DNA from: Fidelibacterota bacterium
Lineage (GTDB): Bacteria; Fidelibacterota; Marinisomatia; SCGC-AAA003-L08; GCA-2689995
Direction of reading: 5' to 3'
Assembly: GCA_002689995.1 (NCBI GenBank)
Contig: NZIV01000071.1
Coordinates: forward strand, 1 to 40,982
Length of the DNA stretch: 40,982 bases
Below the pieces are notes generated by a model. That model did not search any database. It saw nothing but the letters and a program-made list of their open reading frames with translations, and was not told the origin of the DNA. The translations under genes and the position numbers were made by a program. This document shows, one piece after another, positions 15,628 through 24,548 of this stretch (positions are counted from its first letter, which is position 1; each line of letters opens with the position of its first letter).

Positions 15628-16728
15628 ATGCTCAGTTATATTTTTCAAAGAATCCTACTAGTATTTCCAACTTTATTTGTAATTACGATTTTATCGTTTG
15701 CAATTTCAAGACTTGCTCCCGGAGATCCTGCTGAATTAAAGGCAGGGGTAGGTGCATCACAAAATCTTTCAACGGGTCAAGGTAAGGATCTTAATGAAAA
15801 GATGATTGAGTTAATCCGTAAACAATGGCATTTAGATAAACCTGTTTTTTATTTTACACTTTTTGATGATTATGATGAAAAAAATCCAAAATCAATTTTT
15901 AGGCGTATTAGTCTAAAATGGAATGGATTAAAAAATCAATATCATATTTGGACCGCAAATGTTTTAAAACTTGATTTTGGTAACTCATTTCGTGATAATC
16001 AGCCTGTATTAGATAAAATCAAAGAGCGTATTCCAATAACGTTAGTTCTTAATTTAGTTTCTACTTTTTTAGCTTATATTATCGCAATTCCTCTCGGAAT
16101 TTTCTCTGCAGTAAAACAGCATACCTTCGCAGATAGAATTAGTACTATAATTGTTTTTATTCTTTACTCATTGCCTAATTTTTGGATTGGAACAATGTTG
16201 ATTATATTTTTTGGTGGCGGAGACTTTTTTAGTTTGTTTCCTTATGCAGGATTATATTCTAATAATTATGAATATTTAACAACCTTTGGCAAATTTAAAG
16301 ATATAGTATGGCATTTATTTTTACCAATCGTTGTTTATACTTACGGAAGTTTTGCCTATTTATCTCGTCAAATGCGCGTTGGTATGCTTGAAGTTATTCG
16401 TCAAGATTTTATTAGAACGGCTCGAGCTAAAGGATTAACTGAAAATATAGTAATATTTAAACATGCACTTAGAAACTCGCTTATTCCAATTATTACAATT
16501 TTAGCCTATATTTTGCCTGCGATGATAGGTGGTAGTGTGATTATAGAGACTATATTTACTATACCAGGGATGGGCTCTTTAGCCTTTGAAGCAATTACAT
16601 CGCGTGATTATCCAATAGTGATGGCTGTATTTACTATCTCAGCTGTGCTTACATTGATTGGAATGTTGTTAGCAGATTTATTGTATTCAGTAGTAGACCC
16701 ACGTATTACATTCGGAAGTAAAAGTTAA
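15628..16728 (+). CDS. Peptide ABC transporter permease, OppB/DppB-like
   Basis: A 366-residue inner-membrane permease. It starts MLSYIFQRILLVFPTLFVIT, followed by SRLAPGDPAELKAG, and has six predicted membrane segments. The EAA loop that contacts the ATPase is FIRTARAKGLTENIVIFKHA, followed by LRNSLIP. The C-terminus is SVVDPRITFG. Between the first and second membrane segments is an enlarged extracytoplasmic loop (about residues 30-125), like its paralogue at 1429-2715. ATG start, 15 bases after the binding-protein remnant; the stop directly abuts the next start. Confidence 0.94.
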   Translation: MLSYIFQRILLVFPTLFVITILSFAISRLAPGDPAELKAGVGASQNLSTGQGKDLNEKMIELIRKQWHLDKPVFYFTLFDDYDEKNPKSIFRRISLKWNGLKNQYHIWTANVLKLDFGNSFRDNQPVLDKIKERIPITLVLNLVSTFLAYIIAIPLGIFSAVKQHTFADRISTIIVFILYSLPNFWIGTMLIIFFGGGDFFSLFPYAGLYSNNYEYLTTFGKFKDIVWHLFLPIVVYTYGSFAYLSRQMRVGMLEVIRQDFIRTARAKGLTENIVIFKHALRNSLIPIITILAYILPAMIGGSVIIETIFTIPGMGSLAFEAITSRDYPIVMAVFTISAVLTLIGMLLADLLYSVVDPRITFGSKS

Positions 16729-17736
16729 ATGGTTCAACAGAGTCAATCATATAAAAATATTGTCATTCGACAGTTCCGTAAGAACCTACCTGCGGTAATT
16801 AGTGTTTATATGATTTTAAGTATATTTATTTTAGCTGTTTTTGCCGATTTTATCGCAAATGATAAGCCTTTAACCTGCGTCATAAATGGAGAAAGATATT
16901 TTCCGGTTTTAAAGGAGTATGGTGTGAAATTTGGATTAACCAATTGGCAAAAAGAATTACATAATGCAGACTGGCAGAAAATAGAATATGACTCTGTAAT
17001 ATTTCCTTTAGTACCATATTTACCTACCAGTTTGGATTATACTGCAAGATTTCATTCCCCTCGCCCAGGACATTGGTTTGGGACTGACCAAATTGGACGA
17101 GATGTTTTAAGTGGTATGATTCATGGAACAAGAACAGCACTTGCTGTGGGGTTAATCTCAATGGGTATAGCAATTATCATTGGTGTGATTTTAGGAGCAT
17201 TCGCAGGCTTTTATGGCGGTATAATAGATATATTAGTTCAGCGAATAATTGAAGTCATGATGACAATCCCAACTTTTTTTTTAATTATTACTGTAGTTGC
17301 ATTTTATCCTGGAGGAGGGATTTGGCTTATTATGGTAATTATAGGGCTTACTTCATGGCCAGCAGTTGCTAGGTTTACAAGGGCTGAATTTTTAAAAGTT
17401 CGTAATATGGACTATGTTACAGCAGCTCAAGCTTTAGGGTTTACAGCACCTCGAACAATATTTAGACATATTTTACCAAATGCAATAGCTCCGGTATTAG
17501 TTATATTAGTCTTTGGAATTGCGTCAGCAATTTTAACTGAATCAGGCCTGAGTTTTCTTGGATTCGGCTCTGCATCTACAGTTTCATGGGGTTCAATTTT
17601 ATCTGTTGCGAGAGGTGCAACTTATGCTTGGTGGATGGCTGTTTTTCCAGGTACTGCGATTTTTATTACAGTTACAATATACAATCTGGTTGGTGAAGGA
17701 TTGAGAGATGCAATGGATCCACGATTAAAAAAGTAA
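16729..17736 (+). CDS. Peptide ABC transporter permease, OppC/DppC-like
   Basis: A 335-residue permease partnering the OppB-like protein. An N-terminal membrane segment (about residues 20-42) is followed by an extended loop with INGERYFPVLKEYGVKFGL, somewhat like YejE. Then come FGTDQIGRDVLSGMIHGTRT and five more membrane segments. The EAA loop is DYVTAAQALGFTAPRTIFRH, then ILPNAIAP; the C-terminus is GEGLRDAMDPRLKK. It starts with ATG immediately after the previous stop. Six bases separate it from the MutL-like ATPase gene. Confidence 0.94.
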   Translation: MVQQSQSYKNIVIRQFRKNLPAVISVYMILSIFILAVFADFIANDKPLTCVINGERYFPVLKEYGVKFGLTNWQKELHNADWQKIEYDSVIFPLVPYLPTSLDYTARFHSPRPGHWFGTDQIGRDVLSGMIHGTRTALAVGLISMGIAIIIGVILGAFAGFYGGIIDILVQRIIEVMMTIPTFFLIITVVAFYPGGGIWLIMVIIGLTSWPAVARFTRAEFLKVRNMDYVTAAQALGFTAPRTIFRHILPNAIAPVLVILVFGIASAILTESGLSFLGFGSASTVSWGSILSVARGATYAWWMAVFPGTAIFITVTIYNLVGEGLRDAMDPRLKK

Positions 17737-17742
17737 AGAAAT

Positions 17743-19557
17743 ATGTCAGGTAGTTTTCAATTAGATAAAATAAATGTAATATTGGCCACTGATTGCGGTT
17801 CTACTACAACAAAAGCTATATTAATACAAAAAGTTGATGGCGTTTATCGTTTAACACATAGAGGTGAAGCACCAACCACAGTTGAAGCACCTTTTGAAGA
17901 TGTAACTCGTGGTGTTTTAAATGCAATAATCGAACTTGAGGAGCTTTCAGGAATAAAAATTCTTGAAGATGAAAAAATTCTTAGTCCATTCAAAGATAAT
18001 AATGGAATTGATATATTTATTTCGACTAGTTCTGCTGGTGGAGGGTTACAGATGATGGTTGGTGGAGTTGTTAAAAGTATGTCAGGTGAAAGTGCTGAGA
18101 GAGCTGCCTTAGGAGCTGGTGCCATTGTTATGGATGTTCTGGCTTCTAATGATGGTAGACTTTATCATGAAAAAGTAAAAAGGATTCGTCAGCTAAGACC
18201 AGATATGATACTTCTATCAGGTGGAATTGATGGTGGAACAGTAAATCATGTAGTTGAGCTTAGTGAAGTTTTACAAGCAGCAAATCCTAAACCAAGACTA
18301 GGAATAAATTATAAATTACCTGTGATTTATGCTGGAAATAAAACTGCGACAGAAATGATTCAAAAGCGATTGAGTAAATCGACAGATTTAACATGTGTAG
18401 ATAATATTCGCCCTACTTTAGAAGAAGAAAATTTAAAACCTAGTCGTGATAAAATTCATGATTTATTTATGGAGCATGTTATGGCGCAAGCACCAGGATA
18501 TAAGAAGTTGATGAGTTGGACTAATGTTCCAATTATGCCAACACCTGGAGCAGTTGGTGAAATCATTCAAAAAATTGCAAAACAAGAGCAAATATCTGTA
18601 TTAGGTGTAGATATTGGTGGAGCTACAACTGATGTTTTTTCTGTATTTAAAGGAAAGTTTAATAGAACTGTAAGCGCAAACCTAGGCATGAGTTACTCAA
18701 TTTGTAATGTACTTGCAGAAGCAGGAATTGATAATGTATCTAAATGGGTCCCATTTCAGTTAGATGAAAAAGAGCTCACAAATCGTATTGCAAATAAAAT
18801 GATTCGCCCTACAACAATACCGCAGACCTTAGATGCATTAAAGATTGAACAGGCAATTGCAAGAGAGGCTCTTCGATTATCTTTTAAACAACATAAAGAA
18901 TTTGCAGTGGATTTAAAAGGCGTTCAAAAAGAAAGAACTATATCTGATGCTTTTGAACAGTCTGGTTCTGGAAATACTCTTGTAAAAATGCTTGAATTAG
19001 ATATGCTTGTTGGCTCTGGTGGTGTTCTTTCCCATGCACCGCGCCGTTCGCAGTCTGCTAGGATGTTGATTGACGCATTTCTACCAGAGGGAATAACTCA
19101 ATTAGCTGTTGATTCTATTTTTATGATGCCTCAACTTGGAGTACTGTCTACTGTCCACAAAAAAGCTGCCATAGAAGTTTTTGAAAAGGATTGTCTTATA
19201 AACTTAGGTTCATGTATTGCACCTGTAGGAATTCCTAAAGATGATAAAATGGTATTAAAATATGAAATTAATATTGATGGTAATTTTCAATCAGGAGAAA
19301 TTAAATATGGTGAATTGACATTAATAGAATTAGGAGATAGATTTTATGATGTGAAATTAACACCCGGTAAAAATTTAGATTTAGGCGCTGGAATAAATGA
19401 GACAATTTCTACTAAAATAAAAGGTGGTGTAGTAGGGATATTTTTAGACGGAAGGGGAAGGCAGCCTTTTAATATTTCAAAACGTGAAAATAAAAGATTT
19501 AACTCTTTATTGAAATGGTCCAAGTTTAGTAAAGAATATCCAGAAGGGGTTGAATAA
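17743..19557 (+). CDS. MutL/GlmL-type ATPase (glutamate mutase L family)
   Basis: A 604-residue protein of the family named after glutamate mutase L, with an actin/Hsp70/hexokinase-type nucleotide fold; it is not the DNA-repair MutL. Phosphate-binding motif 1 is D17-CGSTTTK (residues 17-24) and motif 2 is VDIGGATTD (residues 289-297). Other conserved parts are ISTSSAGGGLQMMVGGVVKS, LLSGGIDGG and VGSGGVLSHAPRRSQSARML. In clostridia the family is encoded beside B12-dependent mutases and is thought to act as a chaperone or reactivase. No mutase subunit lies in this window. Instead it heads six genes of unknown function, the next overlapping it by one base, which suggests that it serves a membrane complex. 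Confidence 0.85.
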   Translation: MSGSFQLDKINVILATDCGSTTTKAILIQKVDGVYRLTHRGEAPTTVEAPFEDVTRGVLNAIIELEELSGIKILEDEKILSPFKDNNGIDIFISTSSAGGGLQMMVGGVVKSMSGESAERAALGAGAIVMDVLASNDGRLYHEKVKRIRQLRPDMILLSGGIDGGTVNHVVELSEVLQAANPKPRLGINYKLPVIYAGNKTATEMIQKRLSKSTDLTCVDNIRPTLEEENLKPSRDKIHDLFMEHVMAQAPGYKKLMSWTNVPIMPTPGAVGEIIQKIAKQEQISVLGVDIGGATTDVFSVFKGKFNRTVSANLGMSYSICNVLAEAGIDNVSKWVPFQLDEKELTNRIANKMIRPTTIPQTLDALKIEQAIAREALRLSFKQHKEFAVDLKGVQKERTISDAFEQSGSGNTLVKMLELDMLVGSGGVLSHAPRRSQSARMLIDAFLPEGITQLAVDSIFMMPQLGVLSTVHKKAAIEVFEKDCLINLGSCIAPVGIPKDDKMVLKYEINIDGNFQSGEIKYGELTLIELGDRFYDVKLTPGKNLDLGAGINETISTKIKGGVVGIFLDGRGRQPFNISKRENKRFNSLLKWSKFSKEYPEGVE

Positions 19558-20678
19558 TGGCAAGATCTTATACTCCAGGGTTAAAGGTATTATCAAATAC
19601 AATAATTACAAAGAATAGAAGACTTCCATTAAAAGGAAAGGTATTAGTTAAGGTTGGTGATAAAGTAGATATAGATACTATTGTAGCATCAACAGAGATT
19701 CCTGGAAATGTACAAATGGTTAATGTTGCAAAAAAATTAAATATAGACCCTGATATAGTAAATAAATGCATGTTAGTAAAAATTGATGATAAAATATTAA
19801 AAGGACAAATAATTGCAGAGTCAAAAGGTCTCTTTGGATTTTTTAAAAGTGAACTTAAATCACCGATTGATGGTACTGTTGCAAATATTTCAGATGTAAC
19901 AGGCCAGGTCATTTTATCTGAACCGCATATTCCAATCGAAATAAATGCGTATGCTTCTGGTAACATAAAATCAATCATTAATGAAGAAGGCGTTGTTATT
20001 TCATCCGAAGGTGCATTAATTCAAGGAATTTTAGGAATTGGAGGTGAAAATCAAGGTATTATACAATTTGTTGTAGATTTACGAGATGAAGTATTAACAG
20101 CTGATAAAATTAATGAAAATCATAAAAATAAAATTATAATTGGTGGTTCATTTTTAGAGGATGAAGCATTTATAAAAGCAAAAGATATTGGTGTTTCAGG
20201 TATTGTAGTTGGTGGATTTAACTACGAATCGTTATCAAAAATATTAGGGTATAATTTAGGTGTAGCGATTACTGGGTCTGAAGAATTAGGGACTTCCTTA
20301 ATGATTACAGAAGGTTTTGGTGAGATTGCTATGGCTAAAAGAACATTTGATATATTTAAACATTTTGAAAATAAAACAGCGGTTATTAATGGCTCTACTC
20401 AAATTAGAGCTGGCGTAATTCGTCCTGAAGTTATTATCCCTAATACTGATGAAAATGAGAATAATGAATTTAAAGAAGAAGATATGATAATTTCAGAAGG
20501 ATCATTTGTCCGTGTAATTCGTACTCCATTTTTTGGTATGGTTGGGACCGTTATAGAACTACCTTCAGGTTTAACTAAATTAGAATCTGAAACTGAAGTT
20601 AGAATTGCAAAAATTAAATTTGAAAATGGTGATGAAGAGATTATTCCTAGAGCAAATTTAGAAATGATATTATCTTAA
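19557..20678 (+). CDS. Protein of unknown function with barrel-sandwich-like N-terminus and KOW-like C-terminus
   Basis: A 373-residue soluble protein without signal or membrane segments. Residues about 1-135 are rich in short beta-type stretches with turns such as KGKVLVKVGDKVDIDTIVAS and SPIDGTVANISDVTGQVILS, reminiscent of biotinyl/lipoyl-type barrel-sandwich folds. The middle (about 136-300) holds conserved-looking GVSGIVVGGFNYESL and SLMITEGFGEIAMAKRTFDI. From residue 315, GSFVRVIRTPFFGMVGTVIE is a KOW-like segment (as in NusG and ribosomal L24). ATG overlaps the MutL-like stop by one base. The role is unknown; close coupling to the ATPase argues for a shared complex. Confidence 0.7.
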   Translation: MARSYTPGLKVLSNTIITKNRRLPLKGKVLVKVGDKVDIDTIVASTEIPGNVQMVNVAKKLNIDPDIVNKCMLVKIDDKILKGQIIAESKGLFGFFKSELKSPIDGTVANISDVTGQVILSEPHIPIEINAYASGNIKSIINEEGVVISSEGALIQGILGIGGENQGIIQFVVDLRDEVLTADKINENHKNKIIIGGSFLEDEAFIKAKDIGVSGIVVGGFNYESLSKILGYNLGVAITGSEELGTSLMITEGFGEIAMAKRTFDIFKHFENKTAVINGSTQIRAGVIRPEVIIPNTDENENNEFKEEDMIISEGSFVRVIRTPFFGMVGTVIELPSGLTKLESETEVRIAKIKFENGDEEIIPRANLEMILS

Positions 20679-20679
20679 A

Positions 20680-20961
20680 ATGAAAACTCATCAATTAACA
20701 AAAGCAGAACAGGCACATATAATAAGATTGGCAAAAAGAATATTTGATTATAGACTTTCTGTTCCTGTAATTTTGTTTTTAGATATGATGAAATATGTTT
20801 CATTTTATGGTAGTCAGGCAATGGTGTTTTTTGGCCCGATTCTTACTATTTTTATTAAATCTGATCCATATTATAGAATGGCAGAATTGATGCAGGATAG
20901 AAATAATATCGAATTGTTATTAAAGGAAATTGAAAAATTAGAATTTTCAGATAAGGCTTAG
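20680..20961 (+). CDS. Small conserved-looking protein of unknown function
   Basis: A 93-residue protein, not recognised. The N-terminal half is basic and helical (TKAEQAHIIRLAKRIFDYRL), the middle hydrophobic (VPVILFLDMMKYVSFYGSQA then MVFFGPILTIFI, about residues 28-60), and the C-terminal end acidic and helical (ELLLKEIEKLEF). It could associate peripherally with the membrane or span it once. It sits one base after the KOW protein gene and directly before the DUF6754-like gene, so it is almost certainly a real gene of the module, perhaps an adaptor. Confidence 0.7.
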   Translation: MKTHQLTKAEQAHIIRLAKRIFDYRLSVPVILFLDMMKYVSFYGSQAMVFFGPILTIFIKSDPYYRMAELMQDRNNIELLLKEIEKLEFSDKA

Positions 20962-21822
20962 TTGGATAAAAAAATAATAAAATATGTTGGGATTTTCTTT
21001 GGACTATTAGTTGTATACTTCTTGGGTAGAGGTACTATTTTTGTAACTGATAAAGATTCTATGTTTATTTCAGTAATAATAGTTTCATTGACTATTAAGT
21101 ACTTTATTCAAAAAGCTGAGTCAGGAGAAGAAATTTATTTAAGACCCTTGTCTGCATTAAAGGCAATCGAAGAAGCTGTTGGTCGTGCAACTGAGATGGG
21201 CAAATCTGTCTTATTTGTCCCAGGAATTTCAGACATGGATCAAGTTGAAACAGTGTCTGGAATGGTTGTCCTAGGTCATGTTGCAGGAATGACTGCTAAT
21301 TACGAAACAGGGTTAAATGTACCTGTTTCTAAAGCAATTGTAATGGAGGCAGCTAGAGAAGCATGTAGTGAGTCATATTTAAAAGCTGGAAGACCGGATT
21401 TATTCTATGACGATATGGTACATTATGTCTCAGAAGATCAATTTGCTTATGCAGCAGGTGTCAATGGTATTATGCTAAGAGAAAAACCTGCAGCTTGTTT
21501 TTATCAAGGTAAGTTTTATGCAGAATCATTGATATTTGCTGAAACTGGTAATTCAATTGGAGCTATTCAAATCGCTGGTACAGGTTCACAATCACAAATC
21601 CCATTTTTCGTAACAGCATGTGATTATACATTGATTGGTGAAGAATTTTTTACAGCAAGTGCTTACTTGTCTGGAAAGCCTCAAATGCTTGGTAGCATTA
21701 AAGGTCAAGATATAGTAAAGTTGATGGTAATGGTCTCTATTATTACAATTCTTATTTTAGATTTATTTAATCAAACAGGTTTACTCAATTTCTCAATTAA
21801 AGAATTAATATTAAATAAATAA
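20962..21822 (+). CDS. DUF6754-like membrane protein
   Basis: A 286-residue protein resembling, as far as can be recalled, the DUF6754 family of unknown function. It has two N-terminal membrane segments (about residues 6-26 and 34-50), a long soluble domain (about 55-245) and a C-terminal membrane segment (about 248-266). Striking stretches are LSALKAIEEAVGRATEMGKS, VLFVPGISDMDQVETVSGM, ETGNSIGAIQIAGTGSQSQI and FFTASAYLSGKPQMLGSIKG. The alternation looks like a Rossmann-type alpha/beta domain. Start is TTG right after the previous stop; no other start precedes the first membrane segment. The next gene overlaps it by one base. Confidence 0.75.
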   Translation: MDKKIIKYVGIFFGLLVVYFLGRGTIFVTDKDSMFISVIIVSLTIKYFIQKAESGEEIYLRPLSALKAIEEAVGRATEMGKSVLFVPGISDMDQVETVSGMVVLGHVAGMTANYETGLNVPVSKAIVMEAAREACSESYLKAGRPDLFYDDMVHYVSEDQFAYAAGVNGIMLREKPAACFYQGKFYAESLIFAETGNSIGAIQIAGTGSQSQIPFFVTACDYTLIGEEFFTASAYLSGKPQMLGSIKGQDIVKLMVMVSIITILILDLFNQTGLLNFSIKELILNK

Positions 21823-22844
21823 TGATACTGAAAAGAATTATTCCATTATTAATTGTTATTTCAATTGGCTCTCTTACATTATTTGGACATTTTATAAATA
21901 TTGAGTCTATTCAAGATTTTGTAAACAATGATTCTACTCAATGGTTTGATATAATTTCTTCTTTTGCAATATTTTTAGGTTCATTGAATTTAATAAAAAT
22001 GCAGTCTCTGAATATTATAAAAAAACGAAAAAATTGGCAATATAGTATTTTGACAATACTATCATTTATATTTGTCATTTTTGCAGGCTTCTTTTTTAGA
22101 GGATCAAACTATATTGAAGTATCAGGAGTAACTGATAAAAATAAAGTTGCTGAAATGGTATTGAAATATTCATCCATACCAAAAAATCAAATTATAAAAA
22201 AAATTGATGAAAATAATGGTGTGTTTGAAATACCTAAAATTTTTATACTAAAATCTTCAGCAGAAAAACAAATGGAGGAATTTTTAAAATACTCTGCTTA
22301 TGGTATAGTAAAACAAAAAAAATGGGGAGCACATCTTAATACTGATGGTTCATTATTTTATTGGATTTTTGATTATATTTATACGCCGCTTTCTGCTACG
22401 ATGTTCGCATTACTAGCATTTTTTGTTGCATCGGCGTCTTATAGAGCTTTTAGGATTAGAAACTTTGAAGCTACGTTATTATTGGTATCAGGGGTAATAC
22501 TAATGTTAGGTCGAGTTCCAATAGGAGCATTAATTCCTGCATGGACTATTGGCTGTATTTTAGTATTTAGTTTTGGAGCATTTATTGCTCCAATGGTTAA
22601 AAATAGAAAAATTCTATTTGGAATAATATTATTGGGACTAATAATTAATTTTAGCCTAGCCTTTGTAAATGGATTTAACCCTCAATCACCATCCTTTTTA
22701 TTTTTACCAAATTTGCAAAGTTGGATATTTAATGTACCAACATCTGCAGGAGCTAGAGCTATTATGATTGGAATAGCTTTAGGTATTGTAGGAACTTCGC
22801 TTAGAATTATTACCGGATTAGAAAGATCCTTTTTGGGAGAATAG
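21822..22844 (+). CDS. Multi-pass membrane protein of unknown function
   Basis: A 340-residue protein with about seven to eight hydrophobic segments: three near the N-terminus (about residues 3-25, 41-60, 72-94), a soluble region of about 85 residues (NNGVFEIPKIFILKSS then AEKQMEEFLKYSAYG), and four or five more from about residue 185. The C-terminal half has likely conserved sequence: YTPLSATMFALLAFFVASAS, YRAFRIRNFEAT, MLGRVPIGALIPAW and SAGARAIMIGIALGIVGTSL. No transporter family was recognised. ATG overlaps the previous stop by one base, and the next gene follows after one base. Confidence 0.75.
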   Translation: MILKRIIPLLIVISIGSLTLFGHFINIESIQDFVNNDSTQWFDIISSFAIFLGSLNLIKMQSLNIIKKRKNWQYSILTILSFIFVIFAGFFFRGSNYIEVSGVTDKNKVAEMVLKYSSIPKNQIIKKIDENNGVFEIPKIFILKSSAEKQMEEFLKYSAYGIVKQKKWGAHLNTDGSLFYWIFDYIYTPLSATMFALLAFFVASASYRAFRIRNFEATLLLVSGVILMLGRVPIGALIPAWTIGCILVFSFGAFIAPMVKNRKILFGIILLGLIINFSLAFVNGFNPQSPSFLFLPNLQSWIFNVPTSAGARAIMIGIALGIVGTSLRIITGLERSFLGE

Positions 22845-22845
22845 T

Positions 22846-23694
22846 ATGAATGCCATAAAGCGATTATTTATTAAATTAGGAAATATTAATCGACAATGGA
22901 TTTTCTTTATTGTTGGTTTATCTGTATTGATTCCTCTCATTTATCCAATTAATATTCCTATTCAGACTAGTGTTCATTCTCAAACTGTTTATGAAGCATT
23001 AAAAGACTTAGACGAAGGTTCTAGGATATTACTATCTTTTGAATATGGTCCAAGTACTAAGCCTGAAATTCACCCGATGGCGATTGGACTATTGAGACTA
23101 CTATTTGATAAGAAGCATAAGATTTATGGTATGGCACTTTGGCCTGATGGTTTATTTATGTCTCAAGAAGCATTTAAACAAGTTGCTGATAATGAATTAA
23201 ATCTAAGTTATGGAAATGATTATGTGAATTTAGGATTTAAACCAGGAAATGAAGCTGTAGTTAAAGGAGTTGCGTCTGATATTCGTCAATTATTTTCAAA
23301 AGATACAAAAGGAAATAAATTGGAATCACTTCCTATAATGGATGGTATTAATAACATCAAAGATTTTGATTTTGTATTTAGCCTATCAGCGGGATTTCCT
23401 GGTTCTAAAGAATGGCTACAATTTGCTACAGACCCTCACCAAATTCCTATGTCTACAGGATGTACATCAATTCAGGTAACAGAAGTATTACCATATGTTG
23501 AAAGTGGACAAATAAAAGGTATCTTAGCAGGTATGCCTGGAGCTGCAGAGTTTGAAAAATTGATTGGGATTCCTGGCACAGCTACAGGTTTAATGGCTGC
23601 ACAATCCTTCGCTCATGTTGCGATTATTATATTTATAATTTTAGGTAATATTACTTACTACTTAAAACGTAAAAAAGGACAGAAGTATTCATGA
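22846..23694 (+). CDS. Membrane-anchored protein of unknown function
   Basis: A 282-residue protein with one N-terminal (about residues 16-36) and one C-terminal (about 253-273) hydrophobic segment and a soluble domain between them. Notable stretches: SRILLSFEYGPSTKPEIHPM, GLLRLLFDKKHKIYGMALWP, DYVNLGFKPGNEAVVKGV, DFVFSLSAGFPGSKEWLQFA and GILAGMPGAAEFEKLIG. The arrangement (anchor, alpha/beta domain, anchor) is like that of the DUF6754-like protein two genes upstream, so the two may be distantly related. ATG, one base after the previous stop; its end overlaps the next start (ATGA). Confidence 0.72.
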   Translation: MNAIKRLFIKLGNINRQWIFFIVGLSVLIPLIYPINIPIQTSVHSQTVYEALKDLDEGSRILLSFEYGPSTKPEIHPMAIGLLRLLFDKKHKIYGMALWPDGLFMSQEAFKQVADNELNLSYGNDYVNLGFKPGNEAVVKGVASDIRQLFSKDTKGNKLESLPIMDGINNIKDFDFVFSLSAGFPGSKEWLQFATDPHQIPMSTGCTSIQVTEVLPYVESGQIKGILAGMPGAAEFEKLIGIPGTATGLMAAQSFAHVAIIIFIILGNITYYLKRKKGQKYS

Positions 23695-24545
23695 TAAGTG
23701 TAGAAATTTTTGGAGCATGGTTGTCGATTCTTTTCACACTAGCAATTTTAAGCTATCTTTACAAAGATAATCCTTTTTATAAAGCTTCTGAGCATATTTT
23801 TGTAGGAATTTCTTCGGCTTACTGGGCTGTTACTTTTTTCTGGACAAAAGTTCATCCTAATTTATTTGGAAGGCTCTGGCCATCTTCTCAATATGAAAAT
23901 ACTGAGAGTTTAATAAATACACTTTGGTACTTTCCTTATAAAATTATAAGAGGATTTACGACGATTTTTGGAATAGTTGACAATGATGTTTTTCCAAAAA
24001 ATGGTATAGATAGTGGTTGGAACGATATTTCTTATTCTTATTTAATCCCCTTTATGCTTGGAATTTTTATGTTATTAAGGTTGGTTCCAAGTTTATCATG
24101 GTTAGCAAGATGGGCAATTGCATATATAGTTGGGATGGCTGCAGGGCTTAGATTTTATGGATATTTAAACTCCGATATTTTAGAGCAAATTACAGCTTCT
24201 ACTATTGATTTAAGTTCCTCACCAACTGATATAATTAACTCAGCTATAATAATTTTTGGAACCTTATCAGGTTTACTATACTTCTTCTTTTCTAGGTCTG
24301 ATACTGGAATAATAAGTAAATTTAGTAAAATAGGTATTTACTTTTTAATGATATCTTTTGGTGCATCATTTGGGTTTGCAGTTATGGGGAGGGTTTCATT
24401 ATTGATTGGTAGATTTAATTCGCTTATCGAATATAGTTCTAAGGATTATTATTATGGTTCATTTTGGATATTTGGAGTAATGATTATAATTTTAGCAATA
24501 TGGGCATTTAAATTTGATAAATCTAATGATAATATGAGTGCATAA
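23691..24545 (+). CDS. Multi-pass membrane protein of unknown function
   Basis: A 284-residue protein with about six to seven hydrophobic segments. The N-terminus has LSYLYKDNPFYKASEHIFVG followed by SSAYWAV, which looks like a strongly constrained motif. Near the C-terminus is GIYFLMISFGASFGFAVMGR followed by SLLIGRFNSL. A loop at about residues 58-118 is rich in Trp/Tyr. No family with known function was recognised. Its ATG overlaps the previous gene's stop (ATGA), and three bases separate its stop from the ATPase start, completing an unbroken chain from the permeases to the ATPase. Confidence 0.75.
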   Translation: MISVEIFGAWLSILFTLAILSYLYKDNPFYKASEHIFVGISSAYWAVTFFWTKVHPNLFGRLWPSSQYENTESLINTLWYFPYKIIRGFTTIFGIVDNDVFPKNGIDSGWNDISYSYLIPFMLGIFMLLRLVPSLSWLARWAIAYIVGMAAGLRFYGYLNSDILEQITASTIDLSSSPTDIINSAIIIFGTLSGLLYFFFSRSDTGIISKFSKIGIYFLMISFGASFGFAVMGRVSLLIGRFNSLIEYSSKDYYYGSFWIFGVMIIILAIWAFKFDKSNDNMSA

Positions 24546-24548
24546 TAA

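Noticed and set aside
17743-19557. DNA mismatch repair protein MutL
   Set aside because: The name MutL is shared, but the sequence has DCGSTTTK and VDIGGATTD actin-fold motifs and none of the GHKL motifs of the repair protein.
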